This document shows positions 1-7,783 of a stretch of DNA of 64,000 nucleotides, piece after piece; position 1 is the stretch's first letter; the number at the start of each line of letters is the position of its first letter. The stretch is from Nocardioides panacis. GTDB lineage: Bacteria; Actinomycetota; Actinomycetes; Propionibacteriales; Nocardioidaceae. The notes under the pieces are model-generated. The model worked only from the letters and a program-made list of their open reading frames with translations. It had not been told where the DNA came from and did no database searches. The position numbers and the translations under genes were made by a program. The stretch spans positions 1,240,001-1,304,000 of the forward strand of contig NZ_CP077062.1 in NCBI RefSeq assembly GCF_019039255.1, written 5' to 3'.

Positions 1-56
1 CATCCGACACGCTGTCCGCGACCGGCCGCCCACCACCCACCTGGGAGGATGACGCC

Positions 57-1115
57 GTGCCGTCTGCCGCCTCGAGCGACCCCCGTGTCCACGACTCCGC
101 CTTCCTCCGCGCCGCCCGGTCCGAGCCGGTGCCCCACACCCCGGTGTGGTTCATGCGCCAGGCGGGGCGCTCCCTGCCGGAGTACCGCGCCCTGCGCGAG
201 GGGGTCGCGATGCTCGAGTCCTGCATGCGCCCGGACCTCGTCGTGGAGATCACCCTGCAGCCGGTGCGCCGCTACGGCGTCGACGCCGCGATCTTCTTCT
301 CCGACATCGTGCTGCCGCTCAAGGCGGTCGGCGTCGACCTCGACATCAAGCCCGGCGTCGGCCCGGTCGTCTCGCGGCCGGTGGAGACGCTGGCGGACGT
401 CGCGGCGATCCCCGACCTGACCCCCGAGCACGTCCCGTTCATCACCGAGGCGGTGCAGACCCTGGTCCGGGAGCTCGGCGGCACCCCGTTGATCGGGTTC
501 GCCGGCGCGCCGTTCACCGTGGCGTCGTACCTCGTGGAGGGCGGTCCCTCCAAGGAGCACGCCCGCACGAAGGCGATGATGTTCGGCGCCCCGGACGTCT
601 GGGAGGCGCTGATGAGCAAGATCGCCGGCATCTCCGCGGCCTACCTCGCGGTGCAGGTGGAGGCCGGCGCCTCGGCCGTCCAGCTGTTCGACTCGTGGGC
701 CGGCGCGACGTCGCCTGACGACTACCGCCGCTACGTGATGCCGTGGTCCACCGAGGTGCTGACCGCCGCCGGCGGGCTCGGCGTCCCGCGGATCCACTTC
801 GGCGTCGGGACCGGGGAGCTGCTCGGGCTGATGGGCGACGCCGGCGCGGACGTGGTCGGCGTCGACTGGCGGGTGCCGCTGGCCGACGGCGTACGACGGG
901 CCGGGGGCCGGGCCGTGCAGGGCAACCTGGACCCGTCGCTGGTGTTCGCGCCGACCGAGGTGATGCTGGCGCGCGCCACCGAGGTCGTGGAGGCCGGCCG
1001 GGCCGCCCCGGGGCACATCTTCAACCTGGGCCACGGCGTGCTGCCGTCCACGGACCCCGACCAGCTGGCCCGGCTGACCGACCACGTGCACTCCCTCCAC
1101 CCCGATAGTCCGTGA
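57..1115 (+). CDS. hemE: Uroporphyrinogen decarboxylase
   Basis: This enzyme decarboxylates the four acetate side chains of uroporphyrinogen III to give coproporphyrinogen III in the cytoplasm. The 352-residue length is typical. The N-terminal signature around [16 protein letters not shown] (near residue 30), the [11 protein letters not shown] segment and the C-terminal NLGHGVLP motif are all present. The GTG start at 57 is chosen because GGGAGG lies about 8 nt upstream; an ATG at 49 is in another frame. With cgoX and chdC downstream it forms a haem-synthesis neighbourhood, although a lipoprotein gene on the other strand separates them. The last four residues, PDSP, lie inside a terminator palindrome. 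Confidence 0.97.
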   Translation: MPSAASSDPRVHDSAFLRAARSEPVPHTPVWFMRQAGRSLPEYRALREGVAMLESCMRPDLVVEITLQPVRRYGVDAAIFFSDIVLPLKAVGVDLDIKPGVGPVVSRPVETLADVAAIPDLTPEHVPFITEAVQTLVRELGGTPLIGFAGAPFTVASYLVEGGPSKEHARTKAMMFGAPDVWEALMSKIAGISAAYLAVQVEAGASAVQLFDSWAGATSPDDYRRYVMPWSTEVLTAAGGLGVPRIHFGVGTGELLGLMGDAGADVVGVDWRVPLADGVRRAGGRAVQGNLDPSLVFAPTEVMLARATEVVEAGRAAPGHIFNLGHGVLPSTDPDQLARLTDHVHSLHPDSP

Positions 1116-1169
1116 CGTTCCTGCTCCCGGAGCACCCCCTCGGCGACAAGTCCGTCACGGACTATCGGG
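1101..1169. terminator. Bidirectional terminator shared by hemE and the DUF4349 gene
   Basis: A perfect 17-bp inverted repeat has arms at 1101-1117 and 1153-1169 with a 35-nt loop, inside which TGCTC/GAGCA can form a second small stem. Each arm contains the stop codon of one of the two convergent genes, so both transcripts would fold the same hairpin at their 3' ends. No T-tract follows. Confidence 0.75.
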
Positions 1170-2057
1170 GGCGGTGCGGCGGCGGAGCAGGGCCCGCAGC
1201 GCGATCCAGGCCGGTACGCCGACCAGGGCCCCGGCCAGCAGGAACGGCAGCAGCGCGCCCAGCACGGTCAGCGTCACCACGACGGCGTCGCCGAGCGCGT
1301 TCCAGCCGGCCTTCAGGCCGCTGAGGAAGCCGGCGTCCCTGAGGGCGTCCGGGGGCGGGACGTACGTCGCGGGCGTGGAGAGGTGCACGGTGATCGTGGC
1401 CAGCGACGTCTGGTCGTCGAGGTAGGCCTGCTGCGCCTTCAGCGACTGCAGCTCGGCCTGCCGCTCGGTGATCTTCTCCTCGAAGTCCAGCAGGTCCTTC
1501 ACGTCCCGCGCGCCGCGCTGGTAGCGCTGCAGGTCGTCGAGGCTGTTCTGCAGCGTCTGCACCCGCTCGTCGACGTCGATCACCTGGCTGGTGACGTCCT
1601 TGGCGGACTCGTCGGAGGTCTCGAGCCGGCCCATCCCCATCAGCGCCTTCTTGGTCGCCGCGAACCGGTCGACCGGCACCCGCAGGACCAGGGTCGAGCT
1701 CTGCACGCGGCCCTTCCGGTCGTGGGTGGTCTGCTCGGTGCCGATCGACCCGCCGACCGCGGCGAGCAGGCCGTCGACGTCCGCCCGCACCGCCCCGAGG
1801 TCCCTCGCGGTGATCGACAGCTCGGCGGTACGGATCACCGACGGGGTCCTGACCGCGGCCCGGTTCGCGCCCGGGGCGGGCTTCAGGTCAGCCTCGCCGT
1901 CCGTGGCCGGCGCCGGTTCGGCCCGGTCCGCGCTCACCGACCCGCCCGACCCGGACATCGCGTCGCTGTTCCCGCTGCCGCCGCTGCACCCCGCGAGCGC
2001 GCCGAGCGCGAGCAGCGCCCCCGCCGCCACCAGCCGCCTGGCCGACCTGTTCCCCAT
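1155..2057 (-). CDS. DUF4349 domain lipoprotein
   Basis: A predicted membrane lipoprotein of 300 residues. The start at 2057 gives a short basic N-terminus, a hydrophobic run and the lipobox LGALAGC with the modified Cys at residue 24; GGGGAG precedes it. After a Ser/Gly/Ala-rich linker comes the DUF4349 body, with a heptad-rich coiled coil (about 175-215, including VDERVQTLQNSL). A long hydrophobic segment near 250-285 is followed by a basic tail. The protein would thus be tethered by lipid at one end and a membrane helix at the other, with the coiled coil outside. Function of DUF4349 proteins is not established. It ends in PDSP inside the shared terminator. Confidence 0.85.
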   Translation of the reverse strand: MGNRSARRLVAAGALLALGALAGCSGGSGNSDAMSGSGGSVSADRAEPAPATDGEADLKPAPGANRAAVRTPSVIRTAELSITARDLGAVRADVDGLLAAVGGSIGTEQTTHDRKGRVQSSTLVLRVPVDRFAATKKALMGMGRLETSDESAKDVTSQVIDVDERVQTLQNSLDDLQRYQRGARDVKDLLDFEEKITERQAELQSLKAQQAYLDDQTSLATITVHLSTPATYVPPPDALRDAGFLSGLKAGWNALGDAVVVTLTVLGALLPFLLAGALVGVPAWIALRALLRRRTAPDSP

Positions 2058-2178
2058 GACGCTCCCCGTCCCCTGACTGGCGGCGGGACCGCCGCGCGAC
2101 TGCCCCTGTGACGCGGCCCGGGGCCCGCGGGTTCCACCCGGTCGACGGCCGCGCCCAGGGCTTTGCCAACCTGGGACC

Positions 2179-3615
2179 GTGACCCCCTCCTCCCGTACCC
2201 GTGGCGCCGCGGCGCCGCCGCCCCGCGTGGTCGTGGTCGGCGCCGGCATCGCAGGGCTCGCGGCGGCGGCGGCCGTCCGTCGTACGGCGCCGGAGGCCGA
2301 CGTCCTGGTCCTGGAGGCCGGGCCCGCCATCGGCGGCAAGCTCGCGCTCGCCGAGGTCGGCGGCGTCACCGTCGACGTGGGCGCCGAGTCGATGCTCAAC
2401 CGGCGCCCCGAGGCGGTCGCACTGGCCCGGGACGCGGGTCTGGGGGACCGGATCGTGCACCCGGCCACGACGACCGCGAACCTCTGGTCGCGCGGGCGGC
2501 TGCGGCCGATGCCCCGCACCCTGATGGGCGTGCCCGCCGACGCCCGCGCGCTCGCCGACAGCGGCGTGCTGTCCGCGTCCGGCCTGGCCCGGGTCGCGGT
2601 GGAGCGCGGGCTGCCGGCCACCCACCTGGACGGCCAGGACGTCAGCGTCGGCTGGCTGGTCGAGGAGCGCTTCGGCCGCGAGGTCGTCGACCGTCTGGTG
2701 GAGCCGCTGCTCGGCGGGGTCTACGCCGGCCACGCCCGGGAGATCTCCGCGCGCGCGGCGGTCCCGCAGGTCGTGGCGCTGCTGGACCGGGACCGGTCGA
2801 TGATGCGGGCGGCCGCCGACGCGCTGAAGCAGACCTCCGACGTGCCGGTGTTCGCCGGCCTGGCCGGCGGGATCGGCCGGCTGCCGGGCGCCGTCGTCGC
2901 CTCCGCGGGGCTCGAGGTGCGCACGGACGCGACCGTGCGGGACCTGGCCCGCGCGGCCGAGGGCGGCTGGAACCTCGTGGTGGGCTCGACCCGTGACGCC
3001 GAGGTGCTGCACGCCGACGCCGTGGTGCTCGCCACCCCGGCCCGGGCGACCGGACGGCTGCTGGCCGACGTGGTGCCGCACGCCGCGCTGGAGCTGGCCC
3101 GGATCGAGTACGCCTCGATGGCCATCGTCACGCTCGCGTTCCGGGCCCGCGACTTCCCCGACACCCCGGGCTCGGGGTTCCTGGTGCCGCCGGTCGACAA
3201 GCGCTCGGTGAAGGCCGCGACGTTCTCGTTCGCCAAGTGGGACTGGGTCCGCGCCGCCGGGGAGGCCGACGACGTCGTGGTGATGCGCTGCTCGCTCGGG
3301 CGGCACCGCGAGGAGGAGCTGCTCCAGCGTCCCGACGACGGGCTCGTCTCGCTGGCCCTGGCCGACCTCGCGGACGCCGTGGGGCTCTCGGTCCGGCCGG
3401 TCGACGCGCACGTCCAGCGGTGGGGCGGGGCCCTGCCGCAGTACGCCGTCGGGCACCTCGAGCGGGTCCGCAACATCCGCTCGGCGGTGGCCTCGGCCGG
3501 CGGTCTCGCGGTCTGCGGTGCGGCGTACGACGGGCTGGGGATCCCGGCCTGCGTGGCGTCCGCGGAGGTCGCTGCCACCCAGGTCGTCGCGGCCTTGGGG
3601 CTCGCGGGAGAATGA
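2179..3615 (+). CDS. cgoX: Coproporphyrinogen III oxidase (HemY/HemG type)
   Basis: FAD-dependent oxidase of 478 residues that converts coproporphyrinogen III to coproporphyrin III; in older annotation it is protoporphyrinogen oxidase HemG/HemY. The N-terminus holds the dinucleotide-binding motif [19 protein letters not shown], and the C-terminus the second FAD contact region ([17 protein letters not shown]). The GTG at 2179 is the first plausible start before the FAD motif. The gene immediately downstream is chdC, 4 nt after its stop. That pairing is the mark of the coproporphyrin-dependent haem route of Gram-positive bacteria, which is why I prefer the cgoX name; the substrate itself is inferred. 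Confidence 0.93.
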   Translation: MTPSSRTRGAAAPPPRVVVVGAGIAGLAAAAAVRRTAPEADVLVLEAGPAIGGKLALAEVGGVTVDVGAESMLNRRPEAVALARDAGLGDRIVHPATTTANLWSRGRLRPMPRTLMGVPADARALADSGVLSASGLARVAVERGLPATHLDGQDVSVGWLVEERFGREVVDRLVEPLLGGVYAGHAREISARAAVPQVVALLDRDRSMMRAAADALKQTSDVPVFAGLAGGIGRLPGAVVASAGLEVRTDATVRDLARAAEGGWNLVVGSTRDAEVLHADAVVLATPARATGRLLADVVPHAALELARIEYASMAIVTLAFRARDFPDTPGSGFLVPPVDKRSVKAATFSFAKWDWVRAAGEADDVVVMRCSLGRHREEELLQRPDDGLVSLALADLADAVGLSVRPVDAHVQRWGGALPQYAVGHLERVRNIRSAVASAGGLAVCGAAYDGLGIPACVASAEVAATQVVAALGLAGE

Positions 3616-3619
3616 GCCC

Positions 3620-4333
3620 ATGACCGAGTCGAAGCGCCCGAACCAGGGCAAGGCCGCCAAGGACCTGAACGAGACCATCCGCTACACGATGTGGTCGGTG
3701 TTCAAGCTGCGCGACGTCCTCGGCGAGAGCGACCGGGCCAGCGAGGCGGCGGAGGTCGAGAAGCTCTTCGCCGAGCTCGACGACGCCGACGTCACCGTCC
3801 GCGGGCTCTACGACGTCGCCGGCCTGCGCGCGGACGCCGACCTGATGGTGTGGTGGCACGCGTCGACGGCCGACGAGCTGCAGGACGCCTACCACCGCTT
3901 CCGTCGTACGACGTTCGGTGCCCGGCTCGACCCGGTGTGGTCGCAGATGGCCCTGCACCGCCCCGCGGAGTTCAACAAGAGCCACGTCCCGGCGTTCCTG
4001 GCCGACGAGCAGGCGCGGGCCTACGTGTGCGTCTACCCGTTCGTGCGCTCCTACGAGTGGTACCTCCTCGAGGAGACCGAGCGGCGCCGGCTGCTGATGG
4101 AGCACGGCATGATGGCGCGCGATTACCCCGACGTGCGCGCCAACACCGTCTCGTCCTTCGCGCTCGGCGACTACGAGTGGCTGCTCGCGTTCGAGGCCGA
4201 CGAGCTCGACCGGATCGTCGACCTGATGCGACACCTGCGCGGCTCGGAGACCCGGCGCCACGTGCGCGAGGAGGTGCCGTTCTACACCGGGCGCCGCCGC
4301 ACCCCGACCGAGCTGGTCACCGACCTGCCGTAG
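3620..4333 (+). CDS. chdC: Coproheme decarboxylase (HemQ)
   Basis: A chlorite-dismutase-fold protein of 237 residues that makes haem b by oxidative decarboxylation of the two propionates of iron-coproporphyrin III, the last step of the route. The probable haem-ligand His is His162 in [15 protein letters not shown], and the reactive Tyr is likely Tyr139 in the [10 protein letters not shown] motif. The ATG at 3620 follows the cgoX stop by 4 nt and is preceded by GGGAG at 3606-3610, so the two genes are almost certainly co-translated. A ferrochelatase (cpfC) gene, needed between the two steps, is not in the window. Confidence 0.95.
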   Translation: MTESKRPNQGKAAKDLNETIRYTMWSVFKLRDVLGESDRASEAAEVEKLFAELDDADVTVRGLYDVAGLRADADLMVWWHASTADELQDAYHRFRRTTFGARLDPVWSQMALHRPAEFNKSHVPAFLADEQARAYVCVYPFVRSYEWYLLEETERRRLLMEHGMMARDYPDVRANTVSSFALGDYEWLLAFEADELDRIVDLMRHLRGSETRRHVREEVPFYTGRRRTPTELVTDLP

Positions 4334-4349
4334 CCGGCAGCGGGGCGGA

Positions 4350-4751
4350 CTACTCCTCCGGCTCCAGCGTCATGCTGATCGAGTTGATGCAGTAGCGCTG
4401 CCCGGTCGGCGTGCCGTAGCCGTCGTCGAAGACGTGGCCCATGTGCGAGCCGCAGTTCGCGCAGCGCACCTCGACCCGCTTCATGCCCATCGTGGTGTCC
4501 TCGATGTACTCCACCCGGTCCTCGGCCAGCGGCGCGTAGAACGACGGCCAGCCGCAGTGTGAGTCGAACTTGGTCTCGGACTTGAACAGCTCGGCGTCGC
4601 ACGCGCGGCACCGGTAGACCCCGACGGTCTTGGTGTCGGTGTACTCCCCGGTGAACGCCCGCTCCGTGCCCGCCTTGCGCAGCACGGCGTACTCGTCACG
4701 CGAGAGCTGCTCGCGCCATTCCTCGTCGGTCTTCTGCACCTCGTAAGCCAT
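4350..4751 (-). CDS. msrB: Peptide-methionine (R)-S-oxide reductase
   Basis: Reduces methionine-R-sulfoxide in proteins, a repair function against oxidative damage. At 133 residues it is a stand-alone MsrB. Two CxxC pairs (Cys48/51 and Cys97/100) bind structural zinc, Cys121 in RYCINS is the catalytic residue, and Cys66 in DSHCGWPSF is the probable resolving Cys. It converges on chdC with a 16-nt gap and is divergent from the Prim-PolC gene. A -10 box lies 6 nt before the ATG, so the mRNA is probably leaderless. Confidence 0.96.
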   Translation of the reverse strand: MAYEVQKTDEEWREQLSRDEYAVLRKAGTERAFTGEYTDTKTVGVYRCRACDAELFKSETKFDSHCGWPSFYAPLAEDRVEYIEDTTMGMKRVEVRCANCGSHMGHVFDDGYGTPTGQRYCINSISMTLEPEE

Positions 4752-4757
4752 GTCCCC

Positions 4758-4763
4758 ACCCTA
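4758..4763 (-). promoter_or_regulatory. -10 box of leaderless msrB
   Basis: TAGGGT on the minus strand, separated by exactly 6 nt from the ATG at 4751. No Shine-Dalgarno sequence lies in that gap. Confidence 0.6.
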
Positions 4764-4791
4764 CTTTCACGCTCCAACGGGGTGCGCCGTC

Positions 4792-4797
4792 TAGGCT
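4792..4797 (+). promoter_or_regulatory. -10 box of leaderless Prim-PolC gene
   Basis: TAGGCT followed by 6 nt (GCCGCC) and ATG at 4804; no ribosome-binding site is present. Confidence 0.65.
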
Positions 4798-4803
4798 GCC
4801 GCC

Positions 4804-5868
4804 ATGGCCAGCCCAGCGACCGAGGTCGACGCCGACGGACGCGCGGTGCGGGTGTCCAGCCCCGACCGGGTGATCTACGAGGCCACCGAGCACACCGCCG
4901 AGGTCACCAAGCTGATGGTGGTGGAGTACTACCTCTCCGTCGGCGACGGCATCATGCGCGCGCTGCGCGAGCGGCCGACGGCCCTGGAGCGCTGGCCCAA
5001 GGGGGTGCGCGAGGGCATCGTGCTGAGCACGGGGTACGGCGACAAGGCCGACGCGTTCTACCAGAAGCGGGTCCCCAAGGGCGCCCCGCCGTACCTCGAG
5101 ACCGCCACCATCACCTTCCCCTCGGGCCGCACCGCCGACGAGATCTGTCCCACCGAGCTCGCGGTGCCGGCCTGGGCCGCCCAGATGGGCACGCTGACCT
5201 TCCACCCCTGGCCGGTACGTCGCAGCGCACCCGACCTGCCCGACGAGCTGCGGATCGACCTCGACCCGCACGGCGACACCGGGTTCCGGGACGCGGTCCG
5301 GGTGGCCGGCGTCGCCCGGGAGCTGCTCGCGGACCTCGGGATGGTGGGCTTCCCGAAGACCAGCGGCAACCGCGGCGTGCACGTCTACGTCCGGATCGAG
5401 CCGCGGTGGGACTTCGTCGACGTGCGGCACGCCGCCATCGCGTTCGGGCGCGAGCTGGAGCGACGTACCTCCGGGGTGACCACCAAGTGGTGGAAGGAGG
5501 AGCGCGGCGACGCGATCTTCGTGGACTACAACCAGAACAGCCGCGACCGGACGATCGCCTCGGCCTACAGCCTGCGGCCCAAGCCGGGCGCGCCGGTGAG
5601 CACGCCGATGGAGTGGGACGAGCTCGCCGAGGTCGAGGACCCGCGGGCCTACAACCTGTTCACCGTCCCGGAGCGGTTCGCCGAGCGCGGCGACGTGCAC
5701 GCGGCCATCGACGACGTGCACTGCGACCTCACGCCGCTGCTGGACCTGTTCGTCGAGCAGGGCTCGGTGGAGCTGTCCTACCCGCCGGACTACCCGAAGA
5801 TGCCGGGCGAGCCACCCCGGGTGCAGCCCAGCAAGAAGGTCGCGGCGCACTGGGAGGACGAGTCCTGA
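4804..5868 (+). CDS. LigD-type primase-polymerase (Prim-PolC/PolD1-like)
   Basis: A stand-alone archaeo-eukaryotic primase superfamily polymerase of 354 residues, related to the polymerase domain of LigD. The catalytic carboxylates Asp152 and Asp154 lie in RIDLDPH, and the nucleotide-binding motif TSGNRGVHVYVRI follows at about 185-197. It contains no ligase or nuclease domain. A ligase-C gene lies about 1.4 kb downstream on the other strand; in mycobacteria the equivalent pair (Rv3730c and Rv3731) works in short-gap base excision repair. I infer the same role here. No ku gene is in the window. The gene appears leaderless and is divergent from msrB. Confidence 0.92.
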   Translation: MASPATEVDADGRAVRVSSPDRVIYEATEHTAEVTKLMVVEYYLSVGDGIMRALRERPTALERWPKGVREGIVLSTGYGDKADAFYQKRVPKGAPPYLETATITFPSGRTADEICPTELAVPAWAAQMGTLTFHPWPVRRSAPDLPDELRIDLDPHGDTGFRDAVRVAGVARELLADLGMVGFPKTSGNRGVHVYVRIEPRWDFVDVRHAAIAFGRELERRTSGVTTKWWKEERGDAIFVDYNQNSRDRTIASAYSLRPKPGAPVSTPMEWDELAEVEDPRAYNLFTVPERFAERGDVHAAIDDVHCDLTPLLDLFVEQGSVELSYPPDYPKMPGEPPRVQPSKKVAAHWEDES

Positions 5869-5885
5869 GCGACCCGAAGGGATCA

Positions 5886-5914
5886 TTGACCGTGCTCCCC
5901 GTGCCCGAGACGCT
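5886..5914 (+). promoter_or_regulatory. Candidate promoter of the small zinc protein
   Basis: TTGACC (5886-5891) and GACGCT (5909-5914) are spaced by 17 bp, about 50 nt before the small gene. The -10 is imperfect. Confidence 0.35.
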
Positions 5915-5967
5915 GGAGGGACGCCGTTGTCCGGGGGGACCTCGGCGGGCACGACGGCAGGGGGTGC

Positions 5968-6126
5968 ATGGCGATGGCTCCACGGTTCAGGACGAAGTGC
6001 TTCGTGGAGGGCTGCGGGTTCGCGCCGGTGGCGCACGGCTACTGCCGCGGTCACTACACGCAGCTCTACCGGCACGGGCGCATCACGGGGCTGCTGCGGC
6101 CCCGCTCCGGCAGGGCGGCGGGCTGA
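5968..6126 (+). CDS. Small zinc-binding protein, 52 aa
   Basis: A short gene easily missed in gene finding. It encodes 52 residues with Cys11-x4-Cys16, Cys26-x2-His29 and His36 (TKCFVEGCG, GYCRGHYTQLYRHG), a C-C-C-H arrangement ending in an RHG motif. It resembles small zinc-binding motifs seen in actinobacterial and phage proteins, often next to HNH or nucleic-acid functions. The rest is strongly basic (several Arg), which suits nucleic-acid binding. AGGGGG sits just before the ATG at 5968; a second ATG at 5974 would also work. It lies 99 nt after the Prim-PolC gene on the same strand, so a link to repair is possible but unproven. Confidence 0.7.
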   Translation: MAMAPRFRTKCFVEGCGFAPVAHGYCRGHYTQLYRHGRITGLLRPRSGRAAG

Positions 6127-6142
6127 GGGTCCGGCGCGGCGC

Positions 6143-6649
6143 TCAGTAGCCGCCGCGGCCCGAGGACGGCGACGCCGCGGCACCGGGCATCACCGCGTGC
6201 CCGGACGGCGACACGGCGTACCAGACGCCGCCGAAGCTCTTCACGCCCTCGCCCTTGACGTCGCCGGGAGCCGAGTCCTGGACGAACGTGTAGACCGGCC
6301 AGCCGCCGACGGTGACCGTCGAGCCGCCCCCGGCGACCTTCGCGCTGCCGACCGGCGCGGAGACCCCGGGCGGCGGGGTGGTCGAGGACGTCGGCGCGAC
6401 GGACGGCCAGTAGGCCAGGCACTGCGCGGTGCAGCTGGAGTGGCCGGGAGTGTCCGCGGTGAGCAGGTAGACGGTGCGGCCGGAGTGGTCGACGAGGACG
6501 GTGCCCAGCGTGGTGTGGGCCGGGGCGAGCACCGCGCCGGAGGCCGCGGGGGAGGATCCGGCCGAGCTGCTGGTGGTGGACGGGGAGGAGCCGCCGCAGG
6601 CGCTGAGACCGGCTGCCAGGACGGCGCCGAGGACGAGGAGCTTGATCAT
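6143..6649 (-). CDS. Lipoprotein with COG4315-type secreted repeat
   Basis: A 168-residue predicted lipoprotein. The start at 6649 gives MIKLLVLGAVLAAGLSAC, a classical lipobox, and has AGGAGG 6 nt upstream; an in-frame ATG at 6670 would swallow that site. A Ser/Thr/Pro-rich linker follows, then two copies of the short secreted repeat: LVDHSGRTVYLLT...CTAQCLAYWPSV and VGGWPVYTFVQDSAPGDVKGEG. Proteins with this repeat are common in actinobacteria and of unknown function. The two-Cys motif CTAQC could form a disulfide outside the cell. It is convergent with the small zinc gene and divergent from the DinB gene. Confidence 0.87.
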   Translation of the reverse strand: MIKLLVLGAVLAAGLSACGGSSPSTTSSSAGSSPAASGAVLAPAHTTLGTVLVDHSGRTVYLLTADTPGHSSCTAQCLAYWPSVAPTSSTTPPPGVSAPVGSAKVAGGGSTVTVGGWPVYTFVQDSAPGDVKGEGVKSFGGVWYAVSPSGHAVMPGAAASPSSGRGGY

Positions 6650-6709
6650 GAGGGACCTCCTGGGGGACACCAGGAAAGACGGTTGCGGGCGTCCCCGGGT
6701 TCACCCGGC

Positions 6710-6715
6710 TACGGT
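6710..6715 (+). promoter_or_regulatory. -10 box of leaderless DinB gene
   Basis: TACGGT, then 6 nt (GCGGGC), then ATG at 6722. Confidence 0.6.
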
Positions 6716-6721
6716 GCGGGC

Positions 6722-7225
6722 ATGAGCGAGTTCCCCGAGCCGGGCGGAGGCACGGCGGACCCCGCCGCGCTGTTCTCCCGCTACCTCGAGTTCTACCGGC
6801 GGACCGTGGCCCGCAAGGTGGCCTCCCTGCCGGCCGCCGAGCAGCGCGCGTCCCGGCTGCCGTCGGGCTGGTCGCCGCTCGAGCTCCTGGTGCACCTGGC
6901 CCACATGGAGCGCCGCTGGTTCGTCTGGGGCTTTCTGGGCGAGCCGGTCGACGACCCGTGGGGCGACGACCTCGACGGCCGGTGGCACGCGCCGGCCGAC
7001 GTGACCGCCGTCCAGGTGGTGGCGCAGCTGCAGGAGGTGGGGGAGCGGACCACCGCGGTGCTGGCCGGGCACCGGCTCGACGAGCACGCGCCGCCCGGCC
7101 CGCGCTTCGACGGCGAGCCGGCGACTCTGGCGTGGATCTGCTTCCACGTGCTGCAGGAGTACGCCCGGCACGCGGGGCACCTCGACGTGGCGGTCGAGCT
7201 CGCCGGGGGGGACGTCGGCGAGTGA
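6722..7225 (+). CDS. DinB/DUF664 family protein
   Basis: A 167-residue four-helix-bundle protein of the DinB/YfiT/DUF664 group. The metal-binding His residues are seen in VHLAHMERRW (near 58-66) and in the C-terminal EYARHAGHLD motif. Many actinobacterial members act as thiol (mycothiol) S-transferases, but the substrate cannot be read from sequence. The ATG at 6722 is 6 nt after a TACGGT box, so translation is probably leaderless. Its stop is 6 nt from the stop of the convergent ligase gene. Confidence 0.87.
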   Translation: MSEFPEPGGGTADPAALFSRYLEFYRRTVARKVASLPAAEQRASRLPSGWSPLELLVHLAHMERRWFVWGFLGEPVDDPWGDDLDGRWHAPADVTAVQVVAQLQEVGERTTAVLAGHRLDEHAPPGPRFDGEPATLAWICFHVLQEYARHAGHLDVAVELAGGDVGE

Positions 7226-7231
7226 GCCGGC

Positions 7232-7783
7232 TCAGAGGCCGGTGACGCCCTCGCCGCCGTAGTGCTCGGACTGCTCGTCGAAGTTCTCGTGCTCGAGCAG
7301 GTGCAGGATCGGCACGCCGATCTTGCGGCGGGCCCGCGAGGTCCAGTCCACGTGGAAGAACTCCGCGATGACGTGCTTGCGGGTCAGGATGATCGCCTCC
7401 GCGGCCCGCACCTCGGCGACCTTGGCGGCGAGCGCCTCGATGGGCTCGGCGCTGACCACCTCGCCGGAGACGTCGGCACCCTGGCCCTTGAGCTTGCTGA
7501 CGCAGCCGTCGCAGTCGGTGCGCGCCCGCTCGAGCAGCTCGCGCTGCACCTCGGCGATGTCCTGGCTGTCCATGACGAGGGCGGGGGAGGCGAGCACCTC
7601 GCTGGCCGCGATCGAGCCCATCGCGGACTCGACCCGGGCGGCGGCGTCCTCGACGGGCAGCAGCACGTGGTAGCGGACCGGGTCCTCCACGTCTCCGTGC
7701 AGGCTCCGGACCTGGGCAGCATCCTCGGCAGACAGCGGCTGCTCGACCAGCAGCACCACGTCGTAGGTCGTCGGCTCGCTCAT
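7232..7783 (-). CDS. Probable separate gene, unknown function, 183 aa
   Basis: This is the downstream part of the fused frame. An ATG at 7783 is preceded by TACGCT and 6 nt, the same leaderless arrangement seen at many genes here, which argues that it is an independent gene beginning MSEPTTYDVVLLVEQPLS. The protein is soluble and acidic, with two Cys in RARTDCDGCVSK, a segment EAIILTRKHVIAEFFH that resembles a nucleotide-binding alpha/beta (universal-stress-like) C-terminus, and a conserved-looking end HLLEHENFDEQ. I do not recognise the family with certainty. Confidence 0.6.
   Translation of the reverse strand: MSEPTTYDVVLLVEQPLSAEDAAQVRSLHGDVEDPVRYHVLLPVEDAAARVESAMGSIAASEVLASPALVMDSQDIAEVQRELLERARTDCDGCVSKLKGQGADVSGEVVSAEPIEALAAKVAEVRAAEAIILTRKHVIAEFFHVDWTSRARRKIGVPILHLLEHENFDEQSEHYGGEGVTGL

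Noticed and set aside
1155-2621. Extending the DUF4349 gene to 2621
   Set aside because: The extra 188 residues are antisense to cgoX and lack similarity; the lipobox fixes the start at 2057.
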